Shown: positions 44,066 through 53,549 of the stretch, piece by piece
Layout of the letters: the number at the start of each line of letters is the position of its first letter
Position numbering within the stretch: the stretch's first letter is position 1
Made by a program: the position numbers and the translations under genes
The notes under the pieces: generated by a model
Databases searched by the model: none
What the model saw: the letters and a program-made list of their open reading frames with translations, nothing else
Told to the model about the DNA's origin: nothing
NCBI RefSeq assembly: GCF_947500605.1
Contig: NZ_CANMSJ010000009.1
Coordinates: 1-64,000 of the forward strand
From: an uncultured Lacinutrix sp.
GTDB lineage: Bacteria; Bacteroidota; Bacteroidia; Flavobacteriales; Flavobacteriaceae
Reading direction: 5' to 3'
DNA: 64,000 bases

Positions 44066-47000
44066 CTAATCTTCAGTTTCTACTGAGGCATTCGTTTTAG
44101 CTTGCTCTGTTTTTATTATAGCTAACTCTGTTTGCGCTTCTGTAACAACCTCTGGAAAATCATTAAAATTCTTAATAACACTTTCTAAAATATAAGTTGC
44201 TTGAAAAGCATCGTTTAAAGCATATTGGTTTTTAGCCATAATAATTAATCCTTTTGCGCCATAGAACTTATAGCCAGAATAATCTTTAGCCAAACGCTGT
44301 ACAACAGTATTCGATGCAGCATAACTACCTTCTTTATTTTTAAAGTAAGCATTGTAGTATAATGCTTCTGCTGCAGTTTCTCCCGTAGCTGTTAACTCTA
44401 CATTTGCATAAGCAGATTTAGCTTTCGCTTCATCGTTTGTCTTAATTGCCGAACGTGCAATAATAACATAAGCATCACTTTTTATTTTATTATCTAAGTT
44501 TAGATTGTTGAGTACTTTTTCCGCGTAAGCGACAGCTTCTGTATACTTATTTAGTTGGTAATTTGCTTGCATTAAATTAGACTGCGCAAACAGACTGTTT
44601 TGAGGAAAATTAGCTTCGGCTTCCAAACGTTTTAATGTAGGTATTGCTTCGTTCCAGTTTTTCTCTTCTAATGTTATTTGAGACAAACGCAATAAAGCCT
44701 CTTCGGTAAACTCGCTTTGAGATGCATTTACAACTGCTTTATAATGTGGTTTTGCGTTTTCTTTTAACTCTTTTTTGAAATACAATTGTGCTAAATAAAA
44801 ATGAGCTTGATTTGCGTGTAATCCGTTATTAAAATCATTTAAATAACGATTAAACAACTTAATAGCATCGTTTGTATTACCATCTAAATATTGCTTTTCT
44901 GCAGATTGGTATGTGGCATTATCTATATCGCCATCGGTTACTTCTACATAATCTAAGGTTTGAACCCATGCAGCGTAATCATCTACACGACCCAAGTCTA
45001 TATATATTAAACGTGCTGTTGCTACTGCTTGATTTGCCTCTAAGGAATTAGGGAAATCGCCAGCAACTTTTTTAAATTTAGTTAACGCTTCTTCATTTTG
45101 ACTCTTATTGTAATGCACTAAACCTTGGCGTAATAATGCTTTTGAAGTAAAAGATCCATTATTATATTCTGAAACTAATTGATTATACATTGCAATACCT
45201 TTACCTGTATTTCCTGCTTTTACATAGGCATTACCTAAGGTGTACATAGCGTCGTCACGTAATTTTGAACTTGGATATTTTGAAATGAATGTTTCTAATT
45301 CTGAAATTTTCTTATCTGTTTGTCCTAAATAACCATAGCTCATCGCTTTTTGAAAGAATGCGTAATCCATTTCAATTTTATTTACGCTTAGTGCTTCGCT
45401 ATACATTGTAATCGCGCTCTCATAAGCACTTGTTACAAAATAGCTATCTGCTAAACGTAAGTAAGCATCGTTTAATCTTACTTTATCTTCTTTTTTACTT
45501 GCTGTAAAATCTTTGAAGTACTTAATCGCTTGATCGTAATTTTTCTGCTTAAAATAAGTGTATGCTAAGTGGTAATCTAAATTGTTATATTCTGGAGTTT
45601 TATTGGCATCAGTTTGCTGTTGAAATTGCTTAAAACCAATTAAAGCATCATCGTAATTTGTTAAATTATAATCGGTTTCTGCTTTCCAAAATGTTGCTCT
45701 TGCTGTGTACTTTAAATCTTGAGATTCGCCTATAGAAGCATCGAACATCTTTTCGGCTTCAGCATAATTGCTTTCGTTATATAATTCTATTCCTCTGTAA
45801 TACGTTACTTTTTGATAAGCTACTTTATTCTCGAAACTCTTTTTACCTTTTAATAAAACTAAAGCTTCTTTGTAGTTTTTTGAAGTAATATAAGAGTCTA
45901 TTAATAAAGTCTCTAATTCTGTTCTATTATTTGTTTCCGGATATTTATCTAAATAACTCGCTAATACTTGAGGAACCGATTGGTATGGATTACCAATTTC
46001 GTAACTAATTTTAGCATAATTAAGCCACGCATCTTCTTGAATTTTTAAATCGTAATCCATTTGCGAGGCATTTCTAAAAGCATTTAAAGCCTCTTGCTTT
46101 TTATCTAAACTCACATAGCTTTCTCCTAAGTGATAGTATGCATTTTGCGCCACACTATTATTACCATTTATAATTTTATTGAATTCTGAAATGGCTTTTT
46201 CATAATCTTTTTGCTTGTAATAAGCATAGCCCAATTGATAATAATCGGTGTTATTCCACTTTCCTTTTTTGCCTTTGTATTCCGTTAAATAAGAAATAGC
46301 CTCTTCGTAGTTTTCTAAATTAAAATAACTTTCACCTACAATTTTATTAAGTTCGGATACTTCGTTTTGCTCGTTTGTTTTCTCTAATTGCGCTTTTGCT
46401 AACTCTATTGCTTTTTCAAATTTTCCTAATTTAAAATTTAAATCTGCTTGATAATAACTTAACTTTTCTTTGTATTTATCTTCACCTTCAACTTGTGTAA
46501 AATATTCGTTGGCTTTATCGTAATCATCTCCTTCATAAGCCATAAAACCAATATAGTATTTAGCTTGTGAACCATATTTTTGAGAGTTTTCTACTCTATT
46601 TAAATACTTTTTTGCGGCTTTGTAATTTTTTGAAGAAAATGCAGTATATCCTCGATTAAAATTGAACTTTTCGCGTTCGTTTAGGGATAGTGAGTTTTCG
46701 TCTACTTTACTGTACCATTTTTCTGAATATGCAAATTTCCCGTTTTCAAAATAGTAATCTGCAACATCTACAAAAGCAGTATTTTTCTTAGTACTTGTTG
46801 GATAATCTTCTACAAACTCTTCGATTAGAGTATCTGCATTTTTCTGGTTTAATCTTACAGCACAATTAGCAATATAATAGGCACAGTCTGATTCTATAGC
46901 ATCGCCTTGAGACTCTTTTTTAATATCCTTAAAAGCTGCTTGAGCTGCTAAATATTGTTGATTATTGTATAACGATAGCGCTTTTTGATAAGCTACAAAA

Positions 47001-47089
47001 TTGCTTGTGTAAGCAGCAGATTGCTGTGCTGAAGATAATAATGTAAAACTTAGGGCTACAAGTAGAACTGTTATATACTTTTTAGTCAT
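44066..47089 (-). CDS. Large periplasmic tetratricopeptide-repeat protein
   Basis: The 1007-residue protein starts with a signal peptide (VALSFTLLSSAQ, 1-23). After it nearly the entire length is made of TPR-like helix pairs, for example KALSLYNNQQYLAAQAAF, YYQLGYAYYKQKDYEKAI and LGNAYVKAGNTGKGIAMYNQ. At least twenty repeats can be followed. Such proteins act as scaffolds for periplasmic complexes; in flavobacteria, gliding protein SprE and others look similar, but no specific homologue is claimed. It leads the TPR-barrel pair, so the two products may interact. Confidence 0.88.
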   Translation of the reverse strand: MTKKYITVLLVALSFTLLSSAQQSAAYTSNFVAYQKALSLYNNQQYLAAQAAFKDIKKESQGDAIESDCAYYIANCAVRLNQKNADTLIEEFVEDYPTSTKKNTAFVDVADYYFENGKFAYSEKWYSKVDENSLSLNEREKFNFNRGYTAFSSKNYKAAKKYLNRVENSQKYGSQAKYYIGFMAYEGDDYDKANEYFTQVEGEDKYKEKLSYYQADLNFKLGKFEKAIELAKAQLEKTNEQNEVSELNKIVGESYFNLENYEEAISYLTEYKGKKGKWNNTDYYQLGYAYYKQKDYEKAISEFNKIINGNNSVAQNAYYHLGESYVSLDKKQEALNAFRNASQMDYDLKIQEDAWLNYAKISYEIGNPYQSVPQVLASYLDKYPETNNRTELETLLIDSYITSKNYKEALVLLKGKKSFENKVAYQKVTYYRGIELYNESNYAEAEKMFDASIGESQDLKYTARATFWKAETDYNLTNYDDALIGFKQFQQQTDANKTPEYNNLDYHLAYTYFKQKNYDQAIKYFKDFTASKKEDKVRLNDAYLRLADSYFVTSAYESAITMYSEALSVNKIEMDYAFFQKAMSYGYLGQTDKKISELETFISKYPSSKLRDDAMYTLGNAYVKAGNTGKGIAMYNQLVSEYNNGSFTSKALLRQGLVHYNKSQNEEALTKFKKVAGDFPNSLEANQAVATARLIYIDLGRVDDYAAWVQTLDYVEVTDGDIDNATYQSAEKQYLDGNTNDAIKLFNRYLNDFNNGLHANQAHFYLAQLYFKKELKENAKPHYKAVVNASQSEFTEEALLRLSQITLEEKNWNEAIPTLKRLEAEANFPQNSLFAQSNLMQANYQLNKYTEAVAYAEKVLNNLNLDNKIKSDAYVIIARSAIKTNDEAKAKSAYANVELTATGETAAEALYYNAYFKNKEGSYAASNTVVQRLAKDYSGYKFYGAKGLIIMAKNQYALNDAFQATYILESVIKNFNDFPEVVTEAQTELAIIKTEQAKTNASVETED

Positions 47090-47201
47090 TGACTAGGTGT
47101 TTTAAATTTAAAAATCAAAGATAAATTAATCCTAATATGTTAACGTTAGAAATTTGTTATAATTGTTATTTAAAAGAAAAAACCCTTAGTACTCTTTCTA
47201 A

Positions 47202-48494
47202 TTAATTGAGTTTGCTGTATTTTTTAAATAACGGATTAAATAGTAGAATTAGTGCTGCAAAAATTATCCAATCGAAATAGAAAGTATAACGTCCTATAGA
47301 ATGTACAACCATTGCAATTATTAAGTTATTTGAAAATTTAAGAACAATTGCAAGTGCCAAAAACACGAATCTATAATCCTTACTTTTAATAAATAACCAA
47401 GAGCTACATGCCAAAATAAAGAAGAGTATTAATAAAACTATTCTACCTCCAACTCCTTTTATAAAACTTCGTTTTACATGTTTTACCCAGCTCTTTAAAT
47501 TCGCTTTTAGTAATGGTAAAAACATACTAGATGTTAGCTCGTCTACCTTATACTGCTGTTCATACTCATTAAGACCTTTAGCTGCATAAAAATCTCTATT
47601 GTATTCGTGAATAGTTGCATTACATATTTTAGTGAAATTTCTTTCAAAAAAAACATAAGGTGCTTCATCGTCTTCTGTTGACATTTCTAAAGTCAACCTT
47701 TTAGATTCTAACCTATTAAAAGTTCTTCTAAAAAAATCTTTCTCTTCTTCAGTTTTAAAAAGAGATACATTTTCGCTATTCGCAACAAAAAATGGTGCGC
47801 TTATAAAGTGCACATATGTCATAGCATAGTTTTTGTATTGATTGATTACTATTTTATTATAAACACGTTCAGAAAAACTACTAAAAATTGGAATTAAGAT
47901 TAATAAAGCGATAGATAACACACCTATTTTTATTTTTTTAGTATTGTACATTAAGTAAATACCAATTAACAATACTATTGGAATAAAGACAATAAACTGA
48001 CCTCTATTAAACTGAAGTAAAAACAATACACCTATCGCTTTTAATAAAGATGAAAAACTGTTATATTTTATTGCTGTAAACAAATAAGCAACAAATATAA
48101 TTACCAATGGAAATGCTAAAGACTCAGATAAAATTCTAGTTACAGAATGGTACCAAATTATAGCATTGGCTAAAAAAGTTAATTGAAAAAATAACACTGT
48201 ATAAGAGTGTAGTTTTAAGCTTTTGTATAATGTGCTAAGCAAAAAATGTGTTGCAAAAACCATTAATAAATACTGAACTATAAGTGTTGGAAACGCAAAA
48301 GCATCTCCAAATATTAGCGTAAAACATTTTAAAAAAACCGAATAGACAGGAGATCTATTAATTGCCATGTCTATAAAAGCATAACTATCTGGATAAAAAG
48401 TAGGACCAACACGTAAAACATATAAACCTGCAAACAAATAAATAAGGAGGTAAACTATACGTGATTGTTTAGGTAATTGTTTTAACATAGACAT
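47202..48494 (-). CDS. GT-C-like multi-spanning membrane protein
   Basis: This 430-residue protein has about ten to eleven membrane helices. An acidic residue in the first periplasmic loop (YPDSYAF, about residue 36), followed by a further loop, fits the GT-C fold of lipid-linked sugar glycosyltransferases. It has no clear family signature beyond that. It lies at the edge of the surface-glycan locus and divergent from ftsE, so a role in glycan transfer or polymerisation is likely but not shown. An ATG at 48488 would drop two residues and is equally possible. Confidence 0.7.
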   Translation of the reverse strand: MSMLKQLPKQSRIVYLLIYLFAGLYVLRVGPTFYPDSYAFIDMAINRSPVYSVFLKCFTLIFGDAFAFPTLIVQYLLMVFATHFLLSTLYKSLKLHSYTVLFFQLTFLANAIIWYHSVTRILSESLAFPLVIIFVAYLFTAIKYNSFSSLLKAIGVLFLLQFNRGQFIVFIPIVLLIGIYLMYNTKKIKIGVLSIALLILIPIFSSFSERVYNKIVINQYKNYAMTYVHFISAPFFVANSENVSLFKTEEEKDFFRRTFNRLESKRLTLEMSTEDDEAPYVFFERNFTKICNATIHEYNRDFYAAKGLNEYEQQYKVDELTSSMFLPLLKANLKSWVKHVKRSFIKGVGGRIVLLILFFILACSSWLFIKSKDYRFVFLALAIVLKFSNNLIIAMVVHSIGRYTFYFDWIIFAALILLFNPLFKKYSKLN

Positions 48495-48610
48495 TATAAA
48501 TAATTAATGGCTAAATTAACATTTTTAGATTTTAATTAATTGATGAAACTATTTATCTGTCATATTTTTTTATTTTCTTTGTTACACTTATTATTAATGA
48601 TAAAATCTAT

Positions 48611-49294
48611 ATGGCAAATACTGTTCTCGAATTTAAAGACGCTTCTATTTTTCAAGGTGACAGTTTAGTCTTGTCTAACGTTAATGTAGAAATAAAAAAA
48701 GGAGACTTTGTTTATTTAATTGGAAAGACTGGTTCTGGAAAAAGTAGTTTCATGAAAACTTTATATGCAGACATTCCTTTAAAAAAAGGAGAAGGTAGTA
48801 TTGTAGATTTTAATTTAAATACTTTAAAAGAGAAAGACATTCCTTTTTTAAGACGAAAATTAGGTGTTGTTTTTCAAGATTTTAAATTATTAACCGATAG
48901 AACTGTTAATGCTAATTTAGAATTTGTATTAAAAGCAACAGGTTGGAAAAATAAGGCAGAAATGACTAAGCGCATGGAAGAAGTGCTAGATAAAGTAGGC
49001 ATGAAAACCACTGGTTTTAAATTCCCTCACGAGCTGTCTGGAGGAGAACAGCAACGCATTGCTATTGCACGTGCTTTACTAAATAATCCTGAACTTATTC
49101 TTGCCGATGAGCCTACAGGAAACTTAGATCCACAAACAAGTGTGGAGATAATGGAAGTATTGCAAGAAATTAACAAAAACGGAAATACAATTTTAATGGC
49201 AACGCACGATTATGCTTTGCTTTTAAAGTACCCAAGTAAAACTTTAAAGTGTGATGAAAATCAAGTATTTGAAGTTGTACAACGAAGAGCTTAA
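48611..49294 (+). CDS. ftsE: Cell-division ABC transporter ATP-binding protein FtsE
   Basis: FtsE is the ATPase that, with FtsX, activates septal peptidoglycan hydrolases at division. The 227-residue protein has the Walker A GKTGSGKSSFMKTL (about residues 38-51), Q-loop VFQDFKLL, signature LSGGEQQRIAIARALL and Walker B ELILADEPTGNLD. FtsX is not adjacent here; in flavobacteria ftsE and ftsX are often separate. It lies inside a surface-glycan region with divergent neighbours, so its placement looks incidental. Confidence 0.9.
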   Translation: MANTVLEFKDASIFQGDSLVLSNVNVEIKKGDFVYLIGKTGSGKSSFMKTLYADIPLKKGEGSIVDFNLNTLKEKDIPFLRRKLGVVFQDFKLLTDRTVNANLEFVLKATGWKNKAEMTKRMEEVLDKVGMKTTGFKFPHELSGGEQQRIAIARALLNNPELILADEPTGNLDPQTSVEIMEVLQEINKNGNTILMATHDYALLLKYPSKTLKCDENQVFEVVQRRA

Positions 49295-50110
49295 TTATTG
49301 CTTTTTGTAAACATGTGGATTTTTACGCACACCTTTTTTAAATACTTTTCTAACTAACATTCTTAAGCTAGAATCGAAATCTAAAAATAGGTTAGTAAAT
49401 GTTTCATTTGGCCTGCCTCTAAATTTGGTAACATGAAATTTATCCGTTTCTCGCAATGCTTTATCACTAAAATAATAATTAGAAATACAACATCTCGATC
49501 CATCTATCATTACTTTATTAACAGAGTGCCATGAACTAGAATGCGTAGCCATAACTATTAACCTATTAAATTTACTTTCTATTTCTATAGGTTCTTTTTG
49601 TGGTCCATTTGGCCATAATTCTAAATGCCCTCCATTATTTTTTTCCCATTCTGGCGTAACATAATACAGTAAGTTTAAAACTCTCCAGCGTTCGCGTTCT
49701 GCATCATGAGAATTATCTAAATGAGGATTTAAAAAATTATCTTGTGCCATTAGAGATAAACCTCCTGCATAAAGTGAATCGTCTGGAAACAAAGAAGAAA
49801 TGTTACATATTTCGCCAATAAGTTTTACAATTTTCTCGTTTTGAAAAGCATAAATAACTTCTTCTAATAATTGATGATGCTTATCCATTTGCGCAGACAC
49901 ATACTTAAACTCTTTAATGGATTTAAGTAATTTCATTTCTTCAGGCTTCGGAAAAACCTTAGCACATTCTAACGCCAATTTTTCTGGTAAAACATTATCT
50001 ATATAAAAATAACCAATAGCATTTTTGCTCTCATTAAATTGTGCAATCAAAGACTGCTTATTAGTGAGAATATGGTTATAAATAATATCTGAAATAGCGT
50101 GTTTATCCAA
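49295..50110 (-). CDS. 2-oxoglutarate/Fe(II)-dependent oxygenase (prolyl 4-hydroxylase type)
   Basis: This 271-residue protein has the double-stranded beta-helix and Fe(II) motif of the 2OG oxygenases: HLDNSHD (His-x-Asp, about residue 130), the distal His in SSWHSVNKV, and an Arg in DGSRCCISNYYF for 2-oxoglutarate. It probably hydroxylates a carbohydrate, lipid or amino acid as part of the surface-glycan locus; the substrate is unknown. Its stop is immediately adjacent to the convergent ftsE stop. Confidence 0.85.
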   Translation of the reverse strand: MDKHAISDIIYNHILTNKQSLIAQFNESKNAIGYFYIDNVLPEKLALECAKVFPKPEEMKLLKSIKEFKYVSAQMDKHHQLLEEVIYAFQNEKIVKLIGEICNISSLFPDDSLYAGGLSLMAQDNFLNPHLDNSHDAERERWRVLNLLYYVTPEWEKNNGGHLELWPNGPQKEPIEIESKFNRLIVMATHSSSWHSVNKVMIDGSRCCISNYYFSDKALRETDKFHVTKFRGRPNETFTNLFLDFDSSLRMLVRKVFKKGVRKNPHVYKKQ

Positions 50111-50235
50111 AAGAAAATATCAAAAATTAATCTGCTGCAATTTATAATTTTTTATAGAATTATAATGCTAAAAATTAAAAAGACAATTTCTTATTTCTTC
50201 CTATTAAAAAATAGTATTTTTAAACACATAAAATT

Positions 50236-51126
50236 ATGCTTTCAGTCTTAATCCCAACATACAACTGTAATGTTTCAAAATTAGTTACAGCAGTACATGC
50301 GCAACTAAATAATAGCAATTTCTCTTTTGAAATAATTGTGTTAGAAGATGGTAGTACGCAAAATTTAAATTCGAGCAATGGATTAAATAACACAACAATT
50401 ATTGAAAACAAAAACAACATTGGACGCGTAAAAGCAAGACAAGCATTAGCAAGTAAAGCAAAATACAAATGGCTTCTGTTTTTAGATGCCGATGTTTTAC
50501 CTAAAACCGAACAGTTTATAACTAACTATAGCAATACTATTAAATTAGATTTTGATGCCATTTTTGGAGGTTTTGCCTACTACAAAACGAAGCCAAAAGA
50601 TTCTATTGTTTTACGTTGGAAGTACGGAAGCAAAAAAGAACAAATTCCTGCAACCACTAGAAACTTATCTCCTTATAAAGTAATTATTTCGGCTAACTAC
50701 TTAATAAAAAAAGATGTTTTCAATTTAATTAACTCAAAGATTGAAGACAATAAAGGCTATGGTTTCGATAACTATTTCGCAGCCTTACTTCAAGATAATA
50801 ATGTTAAAGTTTTACATATTGACAATGAGGTCTATCATCTTGGAATTGAAGAAAACAAGCAGTCCTTAAAAAAACAAGAGCAAGCTGCATTAACGTTATT
50901 ACATTTTTATAAAACGGAAGACATTAAAAGTCATAGTAACGATTTACTTTTATTATTTTCGAAATTAAATCGCTATAAATTAGTTTGGTTGTTTAGTTTA
51001 TTCTTCAACATTTTTAAAAGTAGCATGAAGAAAAATCTACTAAGTGGATCTCCTTCAATAACCATCTTACAGATATACAGACTTAGCTACATGTGTTATG
51101 CCTATAGAAAAGACACTACTGTTTAG
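50236..51126 (+). CDS. Glycosyltransferase family 2
   Basis: The 296-residue GT-A fold enzyme starts directly with the nucleotide-sugar motif SVLIPTYNCNVSKLV and has LEDGST (acid for the diphosphate) and the metal-binding DxD-like FLDADVLPK (about residue 83). The C-terminal ~60 residues are amphipathic and may attach to the membrane. It overlaps the fdtA-like gene on the other strand by 11 nt at the 3' ends. It likely adds one sugar to the surface glycan; donor and acceptor are unknown. Confidence 0.88.
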   Translation: MLSVLIPTYNCNVSKLVTAVHAQLNNSNFSFEIIVLEDGSTQNLNSSNGLNNTTIIENKNNIGRVKARQALASKAKYKWLLFLDADVLPKTEQFITNYSNTIKLDFDAIFGGFAYYKTKPKDSIVLRWKYGSKKEQIPATTRNLSPYKVIISANYLIKKDVFNLINSKIEDNKGYGFDNYFAALLQDNNVKVLHIDNEVYHLGIEENKQSLKKQEQAALTLLHFYKTEDIKSHSNDLLLLFSKLNRYKLVWLFSLFFNIFKSSMKKNLLSGSPSITILQIYRLSYMCYAYRKDTTV

Positions 51127-51532
51127 ATTCTACAAATTGAGAATATTCTCTTATATAATCTTCTTCCTTATAAACCTCTGAAGCTAATACCAAACATACA
51201 GCACCAGAAGAAAAATTTTCAAGTTCACGCCAAATACCATCCACTATTAATAATCCTTTGTCGGGCTTATTTAATGTAATAGTCTTTTCATTTGTGCCAT
51301 CTTTTATTACTACATCAAAGCTACCACTTAAAGCAACTAATAGTTCATGGCATGCAATATGAGAATGTCCTCCTCTATTTGCATCGCTTGGGACATCAAA
51401 CAAATAATAAACACGTTCTACACTGTATGGCAAGATATCATTCTCTATAACGCATAGATTGCCTCTTCTTTCTGCATCTATAATTTTAGGAATATTAATA
51501 ACCTCTACGTTGTCTATTGTTGTGTTTTCCAT
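51116..51532 (-). CDS. FdtA/WxcM-like dTDP-sugar 3,4-ketoisomerase
   Basis: This 138-residue cupin fits the FdtA/QdtA family, which converts dTDP-4-keto-6-deoxyglucose to the 3-keto isomer. The motif RGGHSHIACHELLVALSGSF (about residues 53-72) holds the active-site His, as the RGxHAHK motif does in characterised members; the His positions are slightly shifted, so the activity is probable, not certain. It would supply the substrate for the FdtB-like aminotransferase encoded at 54834-55934. It is close to the family A glycosyltransferase gene on the same strand (2-nt gap). Confidence 0.85.
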   Translation of the reverse strand: MENTTIDNVEVINIPKIIDAERRGNLCVIENDILPYSVERVYYLFDVPSDANRGGHSHIACHELLVALSGSFDVVIKDGTNEKTITLNKPDKGLLIVDGIWRELENFSSGAVCLVLASEVYKEEDYIREYSQFVESKQ

Positions 51533-51534
51533 TA

Positions 51535-52374
51535 CTATCTTGTTTCTTGTCCTGCTTGTACTATTTTTTTATATGCTGAAATACCTTGTAATCCTGTTTT
51601 GCACTTAGCAAATAATTGGCTAAACTTAATACTATCATTATTAAGAATAACGAAAAGATATTTAAATAATCTTAAATAGCCCAAAATTCCCGAGTACTTA
51701 TAAAATAATGCAGCTCTTGCAAAAATGATCCTATCACTTCCTTCTAATTTACCGGAGCTATTAATATCATGAGATAATATATAATCCGATTGAAACCAAA
51801 GTTTTAAATCTGCCTTTAAGCAGTCTCTTAAAAAAATATATTCGTCTGCCGTTTCAAAAGTAGAACCTAGTCCAAAATATGGATTAAAAATAATGTTTTT
51901 AGCTCTTACATCTTTCAATTTAAAAGCAATAACTACAGAGTTAACTTGCTTTAAAGATAACACGCTGTGCCATGTACTCGCTGTGTAATTTTTAAAATCC
52001 TTACCTTCAAGATCTTTCATCTTAAATGTAATAATATTTGCTATTGCATTCTCTTTAAAACTTTTAAGAATTACAGCTTCAAAATTAGAATTATAAATAA
52101 CATCATCATCTGCAATTAAACAAACTGGGCCTTTAGCATTTTCTAAAGCTAAATTTCTACTATTAGTTAAACCTTTTGTAAATGAATTTATTACTCTAAT
52201 ATTTTTGTACTTAGATGTTAATAAACAATCTTTTTTCGTCTGATTAATAATGAGAAAATTATAGTTAAAATAACTATTATTAGGAAAAAGTTTTGCCAGA
52301 AAATCTAAAGAATTTCTGTTCATTGTAGACAACAGAATCTCTAATTTAAAATTAGTTTTGGTGGCATTGTTCAT
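51535..52374 (-). CDS. Glycosyltransferase family 2 (family A)
   Basis: The 279-residue protein has a GT-A fold: KLEILLSTMNRNSLDFLAKL start, DDDV in LIADDDVIYNSNF (DxD metal site, about residue 92), and a C-terminal pair of helices. It differs from the 50236 gene and shares little sequence with it. It lies 2 nt ahead of the fdtA-like gene and is probably co-transcribed with it. The acceptor is unknown. Confidence 0.85.
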   Translation of the reverse strand: MNNATKTNFKLEILLSTMNRNSLDFLAKLFPNNSYFNYNFLIINQTKKDCLLTSKYKNIRVINSFTKGLTNSRNLALENAKGPVCLIADDDVIYNSNFEAVILKSFKENAIANIITFKMKDLEGKDFKNYTASTWHSVLSLKQVNSVVIAFKLKDVRAKNIIFNPYFGLGSTFETADEYIFLRDCLKADLKLWFQSDYILSHDINSSGKLEGSDRIIFARAALFYKYSGILGYLRLFKYLFVILNNDSIKFSQLFAKCKTGLQGISAYKKIVQAGQETR

Positions 52375-52409
52375 TAAATTATCTTTGATAACAAATGTAT
52401 AAAATATAA

Positions 52410-53549
52410 ATGAAGATTCTATTAGTTGGAGAATACAGTAGATTGCATAGTTCTTTAAAAGAAGGCTTAGTTAAACTTGGTCATGAAGTAACAATTGTAA
52501 GCTCTGGCGATGGTATGAAGAAGTTTAAAACCGATATTAATTTTAACTCTAAAATTAAATCTTTCTTCGTTTTAAATAAACTTAATAATTTATCCATTCG
52601 TTTTTTTAATACCGATTTTATTAAGATTGAAAATGCTTTCAGATTTAAAAAACTATTACCTCAGTTTAGTGATTTTGATATTGTACAGTTAATAAATGAA
52701 GACGCCCTTTTTATAGAGCCTAAAACACAAGTTGAAATTTTAAAGCAACTTGTTTCTCAAAATAAGAACTTGTTCCTTTTATGTTGTGGAGATGACTACA
52801 CCTCTATTAATTATTACTTAAAAAACAGCATAAAATACTCTATTTTAACACCGTACCTAAAAAACAAAACATTAAAAAATCTATTTGTATTTTCTTTAAA
52901 ATATACAACAGCACCCTACAAAAAACTTCATGATTTTTTAAAAACAGTTAGTTCTGGAACGATTGCCTCAGATATAGACTATCATCTACCAATGCTAAAT
53001 CAACCTAATTATTTAGGTCTTATCCCAAACCCTATTAACACAGAAAAGATAGAGTATATTAAACCAAATACAAATAATAAAATCATTATATTTTTAGGAA
53101 TAAATACGCACTCAAAAATAAAAAAAGGAATCTCGTTTTTTGAAAAAGCTTTAGATAGTATTCAAGAAAAGTATGCTGATAAAGTAACTATAAAAATCAC
53201 CGAGAATTTACCTTACAGCGAGTATATAAAAATTTATAATGAATCGCATATTTTGTTAGATCAAGTGTATGCATACGATCAAGGTTATAATGCTCTAGAA
53301 GCAATGGCCAAAGGAAAAGTTGTTTTTACAGGTGCTGAACAAGAATGGTTAGATTATTACAACTTAAAAGAGAATACCGTTGCTATTAACGCACTGCCAG
53401 ATGCTCAAGCTATTTTTAACTCATTAGAATGGTTGATATTAAATCCAGAAAAGATTACAGAAATTTCTAAAAATGCAAGACAATTTATTGAACGCGAACA
53501 TAACTACGTAAAATCTGCTAAACAATATCTTAAGGCTTGGACCCGCTAA
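52410..53549 (+). CDS. Glycosyltransferase, GT-B fold (family 1-like)
   Basis: This 379-residue protein starts with the GT-B signature KILLVGEYSRLHSSLKEGL and has the C-terminal glycosyltransferase-1-like motif YDQGYNALEAMAKGKVVF (about residues 293-311) with the Glu that binds the donor. It is a retaining transferase for the surface glycan; the sugar is unknown. It overlaps the 3' end of the convergent flippase gene by 20 nt. Confidence 0.85.
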   Translation: MKILLVGEYSRLHSSLKEGLVKLGHEVTIVSSGDGMKKFKTDINFNSKIKSFFVLNKLNNLSIRFFNTDFIKIENAFRFKKLLPQFSDFDIVQLINEDALFIEPKTQVEILKQLVSQNKNLFLLCCGDDYTSINYYLKNSIKYSILTPYLKNKTLKNLFVFSLKYTTAPYKKLHDFLKTVSSGTIASDIDYHLPMLNQPNYLGLIPNPINTEKIEYIKPNTNNKIIIFLGINTHSKIKKGISFFEKALDSIQEKYADKVTIKITENLPYSEYIKIYNESHILLDQVYAYDQGYNALEAMAKGKVVFTGAEQEWLDYYNLKENTVAINALPDAQAIFNSLEWLILNPEKITEISKNARQFIEREHNYVKSAKQYLKAWTR